DNA of 64,000 nt from Butyricimonas faecihominis (lineage in GTDB: Bacteria > Bacteroidota > Bacteroidia > Bacteroidales > Marinifilaceae): NCBI RefSeq assembly GCF_033096445.1, contig NZ_AP028155.1, positions 186,001 to 250,000 on the forward strand. Direction: 5' to 3'. This document shows positions 18,835 to 26,119 of the stretch, piece by piece; positions within the stretch are counted from its first letter, which is position 1, and each line of letters begins with the position of its first letter. The position numbers were made by a program, and so were the translations under genes. Below the pieces are notes generated by a model. It had not been told where the DNA came from and ran no database searches. It saw only the letters and a program-made list of their open reading frames with translations.

Positions 18835-18863
18835 TAGAGGATCGCCTTGGCAGTCCTCTTTTT
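18835..18863 (+). terminator. Intrinsic terminator of gadB
   Basis: AGAGGA and TCCTCT form a stem with an internal GCC-TT-GGC hairpin, followed by a TTTTTCT tract, 30 bp after the gadB stop. Confidence 0.85.
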
Positions 18864-19075
18864 CTGTTGCTTGATGATTCTTTTATGTTAATAGCTTTAA
18901 AGGTGTTAACAGGCTGTTTATCAACACGTGTACACAGGTGAAGAAGTGGTTATGAACAGGTGGAGAAGTGGTGGAGAAGGAAAACTGTTAAGGAGACGGT
19001 TTGCCGGGGGAAGGGCAACACGGGGCTGTTTGCTCGATGGCTAAAGTGATGGCAGGGCGATAATCGGGAAATAAG
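18864..19075. other. Gene-free stretch with short direct repeats
   Basis: No gene is visible. It contains an ACACGTGT palindrome at 18924-18931 and a 22-bp imperfect tandem repeat beginning ACAGGTGAAGAAGTGG at 18934, repeated as ACAGGTGGAGAAGTGG at 18956. TTATCAACA near 18918 is one base off a DnaA box, but it stands alone. Confidence 0.5.
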
Positions 19076-19106
19076 ATTGTTTTTCCGGTAAATTGTGTTA
19101 TCTTTG
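19076..19106 (+). promoter_or_regulatory. Bacteroidetes-type promoter for the cold-shock gene
   Basis: ATTG (19076-19079), a 19-bp spacer and TATCTTTG (19099-19106) match the -33/-7 pattern of the Bacteroidetes primary sigma factor. Transcription would begin near 19113, leaving an untranslated leader of about 210 nt before the ATG at 19325. Confidence 0.65.
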
Positions 19107-19324
19107 TTTCAATTAGAATTTCGAATATTATTGATCGGAACGTTTTTACAAGTTAATCAGGTTTCTCCTTTAATTCTCCCTATCTCTAATTTGTCATTTT
19201 AAAACGAATGAATTGAATTTCTGTGTCCCGTTTTTTTTATCATGGCCGGAAGTTTGACTATTTATACCCATCCTATCTGTAAGGACACTAGAAGTAAATG
19301 ATATTATTAATTAAAATAAATTGT

Positions 19325-19780
19325 ATGGCAAAACCTACTACATTTGGTAAAAAAGAAAACGAGAAGAAAAAACAAGCCCGAAGACAGGCAAAACAAAACC
19401 GGAAGGAAGAGAGAAAACAATCCGGTAAAGCGACCAGTTTCGATGACATGATCGCTTACGTTGATGAACATGGCATGATTACCTCGACACCGCCTGAAGA
19501 GCGGCATGATGAGGAGAAAATCGTGCAAGAGGATATACAAATTTCAATCCCCAGGCAGGAAGCTCCCGCCATTTTGAAAGGTCGGGTGGAGTATTTTGAC
19601 TCGCAGAAAGGGTATGGCTTTATCAAGAATCTGGTAGGGACGGATAAATACTTTTTCCATGTCAATAATGTCCTTGTTGATATCGTGGAGAATGATATAG
19701 TAACGTTTGATTTGGAACGAGGGAAACGGGGAATGAATGCCGTAAATATTTGTACAATAAATAATCAATTGGCAGTATAA
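19325..19780 (+). CDS. Cold-shock-domain RNA-binding protein with basic N-terminal extension
   Basis: A 151-residue protein. The N terminus (about 1-45) is extremely basic (KKENEKKKQARRQAKQNRKE). The C-terminal cold-shock domain (about 83-148) has the RNP1-like KGYGFIKN and RNP2-like KYFFHVNNV motifs. Start ATG 19325 (MAKPTTFGKK) is chosen over an upstream in-frame start that would add a non-conserved leader. Such long Csp-like proteins are common in Bacteroidetes and act as nucleic-acid chaperones. A 65-residue gene follows 10 bp downstream and is probably co-transcribed. Confidence 0.9.
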   Translation: MAKPTTFGKKENEKKKQARRQAKQNRKEERKQSGKATSFDDMIAYVDEHGMITSTPPEERHDEEKIVQEDIQISIPRQEAPAILKGRVEYFDSQKGYGFIKNLVGTDKYFFHVNNVLVDIVENDIVTFDLERGKRGMNAVNICTINNQLAV

Positions 19781-19790
19781 ATCAATTCAC

Positions 19791-19988
19791 ATGAAAAAGA
19801 ACACAAACCATTTTGAAAGATTATCGCAGGCTCAACAGGCGGAGAATGCGTTGAAAGAACATAGAAAAAGAGTTGGTGAGGTTGAGTATGTCACTATTAG
19901 CGGGCGCACGACTTTCGAATTCCCGGTCAGTTTATCTGAAGAAGAAAGAGAGATCCGCAAAATTATAAAAAACGGCACAAGCCGTTAG
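19791..19988 (+). CDS. Small conserved-type hypothetical protein
   Basis: A 65-residue soluble, highly charged protein (MKKNTNHFERLSQAQQAENA and, at the end, EEREIRKIIKNGTSR). I do not recognise the family. It begins 10 bp after the cold-shock-domain gene, which supports a real co-transcribed gene, and it ends 1 bp before the convergent channel gene. Confidence 0.6.
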   Translation: MKKNTNHFERLSQAQQAENALKEHRKRVGEVEYVTISGRTTFEFPVSLSEEEREIRKIIKNGTSR

Positions 19989-19989
19989 T

Positions 19990-20685
19990 CTAAAGGGTCG
20001 TTTGTTCATCGGCCGTGCCGTTCGTTTCTTTTCTTTTTCGCTGGAATATTGTCGTGACGTAAGCGGTGAATATCGGGAAGAAAATCATACCCGCGGCGGC
20101 GAGAATGACGGCAAGGATTTGCCCGATCTTCGTGACCCCGAAAATATTCGACCCGACCGTGGTGACGTTCATCAGCGCCCAGTCGAAAGCGTCCCAGTAT
20201 GTTTTCACGGGAGGGTTAACACCGTGTTCCATGTAGTAGAAAATGATGCTGCAAAAATAGATCGTCGTGAAAAGAATCGTCAGGTACGTGGCGAACAAAT
20301 TGGTGATCCGGCTGCGTGTCATCCAACTCACGATGAGTGATACCCCGTAAATGCCTCGTGCCAGAGGGATTAACCGCAGGATTAGCCACGTGGAATGGGA
20401 TATGGTGGTTGATAAACCGTACACGATATTAAGGTAAGGAATCGAGACCAGCAAGAAAAACAAGTTATGATTGAAAAAACGCCCGGTCCATCCATCCGTG
20501 TACCACCGAACGAAAAAGTCTGCCAGAAAAAGCCCGCACACCCAGAGATGGAATTTCAATATGAAAGCCTCGCTGAGAGCGTTATTCCCGTCCAGTAGTT
20601 CGATAGAGGCAACAATAATAATTGCCAAACTACCCAACAATACAAGCCCGTTGAGTATTTGCTCGAAAACTTTACTTCTTTTCAT
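19990..20685 (-). CDS. VIC-type ion channel in the acid-resistance cluster
   Basis: An inner-membrane protein of about 231 residues from MKRSKVFEQ; in-frame ATG 20709 and TTG 20724 are alternatives, the latter inside the upstream repeat. Hydrophobic segments fit a six-helix voltage-gated-channel-like fold, with an S4-like WLILRLIPLARGIYG carrying only a few arginines. The pore loop reads MNVTTVGSNIFGVTKIG where K+ channels have TVGYGD, so the selectivity filter is non-canonical. The charged tail FQRKRKETNGTADEQTTL is cytoplasmic. Channels of this kind accompany gadB, glutaminase and gadC in Bacteroides acid-resistance clusters, presumably to balance charge; the ion is not certain. Confidence 0.8.
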   Translation of the reverse strand: MKRSKVFEQILNGLVLLGSLAIIIVASIELLDGNNALSEAFILKFHLWVCGLFLADFFVRWYTDGWTGRFFNHNLFFLLVSIPYLNIVYGLSTTISHSTWLILRLIPLARGIYGVSLIVSWMTRSRITNLFATYLTILFTTIYFCSIIFYYMEHGVNPPVKTYWDAFDWALMNVTTVGSNIFGVTKIGQILAVILAAAGMIFFPIFTAYVTTIFQRKRKETNGTADEQTTL

Positions 20686-20709
20686 AGAAAATGGGTTTAT
20701 AAGGTCCAT

Positions 20710-20870
20710 AAGGAGGGTGTCCAAAAAGTCTTATCCAGTATCTACAAACTACCCCCTCCAACTCCCCCTTACACAGGGGGAGAGTTGATGACCAAGCGGT
20801 TTCTCCCCCTGTGTAAGAGGGGGGTAGTGGGGGTAGTTGTTTAAAATTGACTTTTGGGACAGCCCCTTTA
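20710..20870. repeat. Family B palindromic element, copy B2
   Basis: An element of about 160 bp between the channel and glutaminase genes. Left terminus AAGGAGGGTGTCCAAAAAGTC; right terminus GACTTTTGGGACAGCCCCTTT. The core is as in B1, with CCAAGCGGTTTC at the centre of CCCCCTTACACAGGGGGAGA / CCCCCTGTGTAAG arms. Confidence 0.85.
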
Positions 20871-20874
20871 TGAA

Positions 20875-21839
20875 CTAATTGATTACTTCCACGTGATCTC
20901 CCCCGAAGACATTCACGTTTAATTTCTGTGCGATATACTTGATGGCAGCCTGTGCTTTCACCGAGTTTCCGGCCTCGTCCAGAGGGGGGGCGAAAGCGGC
21001 GATACCGAACAGTCCGGGAACAACTCCGAGTACACCGCCACCAACTCCCGATTTAGCGGGAACGCCACTGGTGTACAACCAGTCTCCCGTGTGTTCGTAG
21101 AATCCCACGGTTGCGATCAGGGAGGTGATTTTAGGAGATAACGATGGGTCGAATACCTGTTGTTTTGTCACGGGATTCAAACCGTTATTGGCAATCGTGC
21201 AGGCGGCGATGGATAATTGTTTTGCCGTTACACCCATCGAGCATTGCCGGGTGTACAGGTCTAGCGACATATCCGGGTCATCGTAAATCCGGTTGAAATT
21301 CTTCAATAACCACGCGATAGAACGGTTATTGAAGTTCGTTTCGGATTCCGATTTATAGAGTTCATCCAGTAACTTCAGATCGCTACCGCTTAATTCCCGC
21401 ATATTGTCGGTGATTGCCTTCCATTTGGCCTCACTGTTACCCACGGGTTTCACCATACTGTCGGCACTGATGGCCCCGGCGTTCACGAGCGGGGTACTCG
21501 GGTGATCGTTTTCCAGTAGAATTGCCATGATTGAGTTAAACGGCAACCCCGTGGCATCCGCCCCGATCTTGTCTAACACGGCTTGCGCCCCATACTGGCG
21601 TAAGACTAGAATTGCGGTGTACACTTTGGAGACGGATTCGATACCGAAAACGTAATTCGTGTCTCCGGCCTCGATAACTTCTCCCGACGGGAGACAAACG
21701 GATATACCGAATAAATTAGAATCAATTTTGTCTAGGAATGGAATATAATTCGCTTTTTCCCACCCTTCAAATCCTTCACTTGTGCATGAGCCTCGTTCAC
21801 TAAATTCTTGAGGTCATTGCTTGTAATTGTTTTTTTCAT
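20875..21839 (-). pseudogene. glsA: Glutaminase A, interrupted by a one-base frameshift
   Basis: Glutaminase hydrolyses glutamine to glutamate and ammonia; in acid-resistance clusters it supplies both glutamate and base. The gene starts at ATG 21837-21839 (MKKTITSNDLKNLVNEAHA) but hits a TAG at 21732-21734 after 35 codons. The rest continues in the -1 frame from about 21755 to the stop at 20875. Adding one base gives 321 residues, close to family length. The catalytic SxxK (ESVSK, Ser69 and Lys72 of the restored protein) lies after the frameshift but before the first ATG of the downstream frame (MYTAILVL), so internal initiation would yield a dead enzyme. The lesion lies at a run of five A (T at 21754-21758). 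It may be a true mutation, a sequencing error or ribosomal slippage on AAAAAG. Confidence 0.88.
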
Positions 21840-21888
21840 ACCTGTGATTATAGTTTGGAATTTAAAATTTAGAGTTTAGAATGAAAGA

Positions 21889-22001
21889 CTACCCCCTCTG
21901 ACTCCCCCTTACACAGGGAGAGGATACGCTGCATTGAAACATTGTGGCGCTTTCTTGCGTTCGTTTCTCCCCCTGTGTAAGGGGGAGTTAGAGGGGGTAG
22001 T
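21889..22001. repeat. Family B-like palindrome, copy B3
   Basis: Arms of about 30 bp (CTACCCCCTCTGACTCCCCC... and ...GGGGGAGTTAGAGGGGGTAG) enclose a unique 50-bp centre (GATACGCTGCATTGAAACAT...). The shared GGGCTGT termini of B1 and B2 are missing. It separates glsA from the gadC-like gene. Confidence 0.8.
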
Positions 22002-22012
22002 TTTTACGTTTT

Positions 22013-23542
22013 TTATTTTTTAGCATCCGGAGTGGCCGGGCTAGTTGAAGTCGTTGAAGTAGCCGGGGCAACCGGTTGTTCTTCCCAGTGGAACGGGGCG
22101 ATTTCAGCTTTCGGGTCTTTCCATGACGGTTTACGCAAGGAGTAGATGATGAACGGAGTGGCAACAACCACGACGCACCCGATAATCAGCACGGCAAACC
22201 AGACGGTATTACTACCCACGTTGATCTGTGAAGGCGGGATGAAACTCAACACGAAAGCCAGCAAGGCCCCGCAGAATCCCAGTCCGGCGATGATCCATAT
22301 CCCGACGTTACTTTTCCGGCCGATAGCGAACGGTCGATTTGCTTTTTTCATCTTGTAGCGTAACACGATAGCTCCGGAGAACATCAACAGGTACATAATC
22401 AGGTACAACAAGACGGTCAACTGCGACAATATCTGGTAGAACGACTGCACGGAAGGCATGACCACGAACAACAATGCCAAGATTGTAACAACTCCTCCTT
22501 GTACGAACAGGATGTTCTTCTGAACACCGATCTTGTTTGTTTTCTGGAAGAATGGAGGCAAGTAACCGGCTTTACCCACGGTGAAAATACCTTTTGACGG
22601 ACCCGCAACCCAAGTAAGCACTCCGGCAAGCACACCGAACATCAAGGCGATAGCTATTACCGGGGATGCCCAGCTGATATGCAGGTATTTGAGATACCCG
22701 TCGAACCCGACAAGCAAACTTTGTGTCAGGTTAATGTCTTTTGCAGGAATAATCAAACCCAGCGCGAACGTACCCAGCACGAAGATAACCACGGTAATCC
22801 CGGCACCGATAAAGATCGCTTTCGGGTAGTTCTTCGATGCAGGTTCCTTCACGTCCATCACGTGAATACCCATCATCTCCATTCCGGCGTAGAAAAGGAA
22901 GATTCCCGAGGCTAGCACGAGGTTGTCAAACTTGGTCAAGTCGGGGAAGAAACCTTGGCTCATGTCCATGTTATTATGCCCGCCCGTGGAAATGTAAATA
23001 ATACCGAAAACGATCAGAAGCCCGGCGGGAATAATCGTCCCGACCATGGCCCCGATCTTGGAAACTTTACCTACCCATCCCAGTCCTTTCAGCGAGATAA
23101 AGGTTGCTACCCAGTAAATAGCCAGCACGGTAACCAGCGTGAAGATTTTGTTGGATGCCAGCAGGGCATCTTCGGAGGTGTTCAAGCCGATGTACGCGAT
23201 GGATACGGCCCCGAATGTCAGAACCGTCGGGTACCAGATCGTACTCTCGATCCATTGCAGGAATATTGCTAGGAAACCAAAACGTTTTCCGTACGCCTCA
23301 CCTACCCAACGGAAAACTCCACCCTCTTTCTGGGCGAACATGGCGGCTAATTCGGCTGCCACGAGAGCCGTGGGAACCAGAAATACAATGGCTGCGAATA
23401 AATAGTAGAATGCAGAACTCAACCCATAAACGGCTTCTGCCGGTAGGCCACGAAGACTCACAACCGCCGCGACATTCATAATTGCGAGGGTCATCACGCC
23501 GAGTTTCATCGCAGTCCCTTTTGTGTTTGAATTTGTTGTCAT
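22013..23542 (-). CDS. gadC: GadC-like glutamate:GABA antiporter
   Basis: A 509-residue amino acid-polyamine-organocation transporter with about 12 hydrophobic segments. The first helix AIMNVAAVVSLRGLPAEAVYG and the EGGVFRWVGEAYG loop are typical of the glutamate:GABA antiporter branch. The cytoplasmic tail (PFHWEEQPVAPATSTTSTSP) is Pro/Ala/Thr-rich and could act like the pH-gating C-plug of Escherichia coli GadC, though it is not similar in sequence. It would exchange external glutamate for GABA made by GadB. It is upstream of glsA and the channel on the same strand, making a channel-glsA-gadC unit opposite gadB. Confidence 0.9.
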   Translation of the reverse strand: MTTNSNTKGTAMKLGVMTLAIMNVAAVVSLRGLPAEAVYGLSSAFYYLFAAIVFLVPTALVAAELAAMFAQKEGGVFRWVGEAYGKRFGFLAIFLQWIESTIWYPTVLTFGAVSIAYIGLNTSEDALLASNKIFTLVTVLAIYWVATFISLKGLGWVGKVSKIGAMVGTIIPAGLLIVFGIIYISTGGHNNMDMSQGFFPDLTKFDNLVLASGIFLFYAGMEMMGIHVMDVKEPASKNYPKAIFIGAGITVVIFVLGTFALGLIIPAKDINLTQSLLVGFDGYLKYLHISWASPVIAIALMFGVLAGVLTWVAGPSKGIFTVGKAGYLPPFFQKTNKIGVQKNILFVQGGVVTILALLFVVMPSVQSFYQILSQLTVLLYLIMYLLMFSGAIVLRYKMKKANRPFAIGRKSNVGIWIIAGLGFCGALLAFVLSFIPPSQINVGSNTVWFAVLIIGCVVVVATPFIIYSLRKPSWKDPKAEIAPFHWEEQPVAPATSTTSTSPATPDAKK

Positions 23543-23658
23543 CTTGAATTAATTTAGTTTAGAATTTATAATCTAGAAATTTTGGTTAGTTATATCTGTC
23601 TTGTTTGCATGGGGTAAATACGGGAGAAAAGGCGAGAAGGTTCTTTCTCGCGCCATAT

Positions 23659-24858
23659 TTAACGTTGAATTTGTATTCCCAAAGTACTCGTATTTCGTTT
23701 AAAATAGGTGAACACAGCAAATATCCCGGCCAGTATCGTGCTGAGTAAAAACGGGAAATAGGAGGTATCCGTGGAGAATATTCCCTGTAAAATTTCGAGA
23801 ATAAAAGGGTAGGTGATAATTGCCATATAATTCATGGCCATCACCAGTGCCAGTGCGAATGTTGCGTGTGATTCGGCCGTACTCGTGGATGTTTTGTCGT
23901 ATATGATGGGTTGCATACACCCGTACCCCAACCCGATAAGGATAACACCGATGGTTAGCAGTACCGGCCCGCCTTTCACGAGGAAAAGCACGAAACCGAG
24001 GGCGATGGCCGCGGAGGAGCACACGTTCGTGTAACTGCGCAACCATCCGATGATGTTGTTGATAAAAAGTCCGGGAATTGTCATGGCGAGGAAAAAGACG
24101 GAAATATATGTGCCGGAAATGTCCGGGTCCTTGAATTTCAACGTTTCCATATAGATCGACAGGTTAAAGGGGACTGTCAGCACGATAAACGTGATAAAGT
24201 AATAGAGAAACATGAGCGCTACAGGCCAGTTGTGGTTTGTCGATACGGGAGTATCGTTTGCAGGTTGGGCTCTTTGCGGTGCTGCCGGAGGGGCAGAGTT
24301 CAGTTTAAAAGCGAACAACAGCGAGATCCCCGACAGGCAGTACACGAGGAATGCGTAATGCCAGTTGATGTCGGCGAGAACGCCAGCAAGAAAGGTGGTG
24401 AGAACCAGCGTGATGTTGGTGATCGACGAGGCGATACCTAGTTGGCGGGTCCTGTAACGTTTCGTGAAGTTGTCAGCGATAAGTCCTGTGGAAAACGGGA
24501 TGATCATCCCGGCCCCGACGCCCAAGAGGGCGCTGACTACCAGTAGCAGCCACAGGGAATTACTGAAAGGGTAAATCACGCTGCACCCGAAGAATATTGA
24601 TAACCCGATGATAAGGATTCTTTTTTTGTTAATCCTTAAAGATAATCGTCCTGCCAGCAAGATGAAGGGGACAATGATAAACGACGGGAGCGATTCGAGC
24701 ATTTGCAGTTCCAAGTCGCTGGCATCCTTGAAAATGTTCTTGAGATCACCGAGAATCGGCGAGATGGCCAAGCCGGGTAATGAAGTTACCATCGATATGG
24801 AATAGATGGCAAGGAGTGCCGTGAGCGTGATCATGCCATGGCCGGTTTGTATTTTCAT
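23659..24858 (-). CDS. MFS transporter
   Basis: A 399-residue inner-membrane transporter with 12 predicted hydrophobic segments. The MFS loop 2-3 motif region is degenerate (LAGRLSLRINKKRILIIG), and a conserved-looking GAGMIIPFSTGLIAD occupies helix 4-5. The pattern resembles the drug/sugar efflux DHA1 group, but no substrate can be assigned. It lies 116 bp downstream of the gadC-like gene start on the same strand, so it is probably a separate unit. Confidence 0.85.
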   Translation of the reverse strand: MKIQTGHGMITLTALLAIYSISMVTSLPGLAISPILGDLKNIFKDASDLELQMLESLPSFIIVPFILLAGRLSLRINKKRILIIGLSIFFGCSVIYPFSNSLWLLLVVSALLGVGAGMIIPFSTGLIADNFTKRYRTRQLGIASSITNITLVLTTFLAGVLADINWHYAFLVYCLSGISLLFAFKLNSAPPAAPQRAQPANDTPVSTNHNWPVALMFLYYFITFIVLTVPFNLSIYMETLKFKDPDISGTYISVFFLAMTIPGLFINNIIGWLRSYTNVCSSAAIALGFVLFLVKGGPVLLTIGVILIGLGYGCMQPIIYDKTSTSTAESHATFALALVMAMNYMAIITYPFILEILQGIFSTDTSYFPFLLSTILAGIFAVFTYFKRNTSTLGIQIQR

Positions 24859-24920
24859 GTTGGTCCTGTTTAGTTTTCTGCACTATACGGGGGAAACAAG
24901 CGAAAAGATTCATACTAACT

Positions 24921-26096
24921 TCATTTTTCTGTCCTCACGATTACGGCTCGTCCGTCATTGAGGGTGGTGGCAAAAAGGTAGGTGGTGCCGCCGTCTTTTA
25001 TCTTGCTTCGGGTACGGAGTTCGTTGACAGATAGTTTAAAGTTGCGGGTGGTGATGTTTGCTTTGGGGATGGTGCGGGAAATCTGTTTAAGCAGTTTGCT
25101 TGAAAAGTCCAGTATTTCTTTGACTTGAAATGCACGACCGGGGAAGTCTGCAACAAGATGATCCGAAGTGTAGAGGTGGCTGTGAGGGTGGAGTTTCTCC
25201 AGCCCGTAACGGTTGGCAACGAGTTTAAAGGCTCCGCTTTTGAGGACGGAACTATTCGGTTCATAAAGGTAGGAGCCGATATGACTCATGTAGCGAGGTT
25301 GTGCGTCCTTTTCCTCTTCCAAGAGAAAGGAAAAGTATTGCTCCGTGTCGGTAGCAAAATTCACGGTGTGAATGTTCACCGCTTGATTTATCGGGGTTTT
25401 ATCCAGCACGAATAAAAGTTCCTTACACTCGTTGCGGACGGAAACCACATGCACGTCGGTGGTTTCGGGTAGGAGTTGCAGGACTGCGGAAAGGTCGGCC
25501 ATGGGGGAGATTTTGATGATCAGGCGTTGACCTTGTTGTAAAAGTGTTTCCTTGATTTCCAGTACGTTCGGGGCATAATCGGTCAGGGCGAACACCCGCT
25601 TGTTATCGCTTGTCCGGCGGGCGGGATCAACATAGTACGTGTCGGCAATAACTTGGCTGGCCACGGTTGTCGCGTCAGCGTGAATAACCTCGATGTTGGT
25701 CGCTCCCAGCGCTAGGAAATTGGAACGAGCAGCCTCGCAGTACGATTCATCGCGTTCCACGTATGTCACTTTATCTACTTGCCGGGAAAAGAAGTACGTG
25801 TCGACGCCCAAGCCACCCGTGAGGTCGCAGAGAGAGTTACCGGTGGCGAGTCGAGCCTTGTAGGGAGCAGTTGTCTCGGATGAGCATTGTTCGGTGGATA
25901 GCTTGGACGGGTAGAAGATGTCCCGGCAGGCATACCACGAGGGAAGTTTCTCCTTGATATTCTCCCGGGCTTGAATTTGTTCCACGGCCAACACGACACG
26001 ATCATCCGGGTACTCGTTTTTCTTCCATAGTAACTGATCCGGATTGTCGTCCAGATGCTCTCGGATGAAACGGGATATTTCGGGATTTAATGGCAT
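24921..26096 (-). CDS. Class I SAM-dependent methyltransferase with THUMP-like domain
   Basis: A protein of about 391 residues from MPLNPEISRFIREHLDD; the ATG at 26096 is preferred over a TTG nine codons upstream. The central Rossmann methyltransferase shows the SAM motif SLCDLTGGLGVDTYFFS, an acidic VTYVERDE strand and the catalytic-type YYVDPARR. The C-terminal part fits the THUMP-like domain (IRNEC-like VSVRNECKELLFVLD, then TRNFKLSVNELRTRSKIKDG). Nucleic acid, probably tRNA, is the expected target; the exact position is unknown. It begins 23 bp after the histidine-kinase stop, so the two may be co-transcribed. Confidence 0.82.
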   Translation of the reverse strand: MPLNPEISRFIREHLDDNPDQLLWKKNEYPDDRVVLAVEQIQARENIKEKLPSWYACRDIFYPSKLSTEQCSSETTAPYKARLATGNSLCDLTGGLGVDTYFFSRQVDKVTYVERDESYCEAARSNFLALGATNIEVIHADATTVASQVIADTYYVDPARRTSDNKRVFALTDYAPNVLEIKETLLQQGQRLIIKISPMADLSAVLQLLPETTDVHVVSVRNECKELLFVLDKTPINQAVNIHTVNFATDTEQYFSFLLEEEKDAQPRYMSHIGSYLYEPNSSVLKSGAFKLVANRYGLEKLHPHSHLYTSDHLVADFPGRAFQVKEILDFSSKLLKQISRTIPKANITTRNFKLSVNELRTRSKIKDGGTTYLFATTLNDGRAVIVRTEK

Positions 26097-26119
26097 GTTC
26101 GATCGTGTTAAACAAATTA

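Noticed and set aside
18900-18980. Possible replication origin (TTATCAACA and repeats)
   Set aside because: Only one near-match to a DnaA box, no AT-rich unwinding element and no dnaA or dnaN nearby.
20659-20844. 61-residue plus-strand frame reading through repeat B2
   Set aside because: It is a translation of the palindromic repeat (PPPTPPYTGGE) and would be antisense to the channel start.
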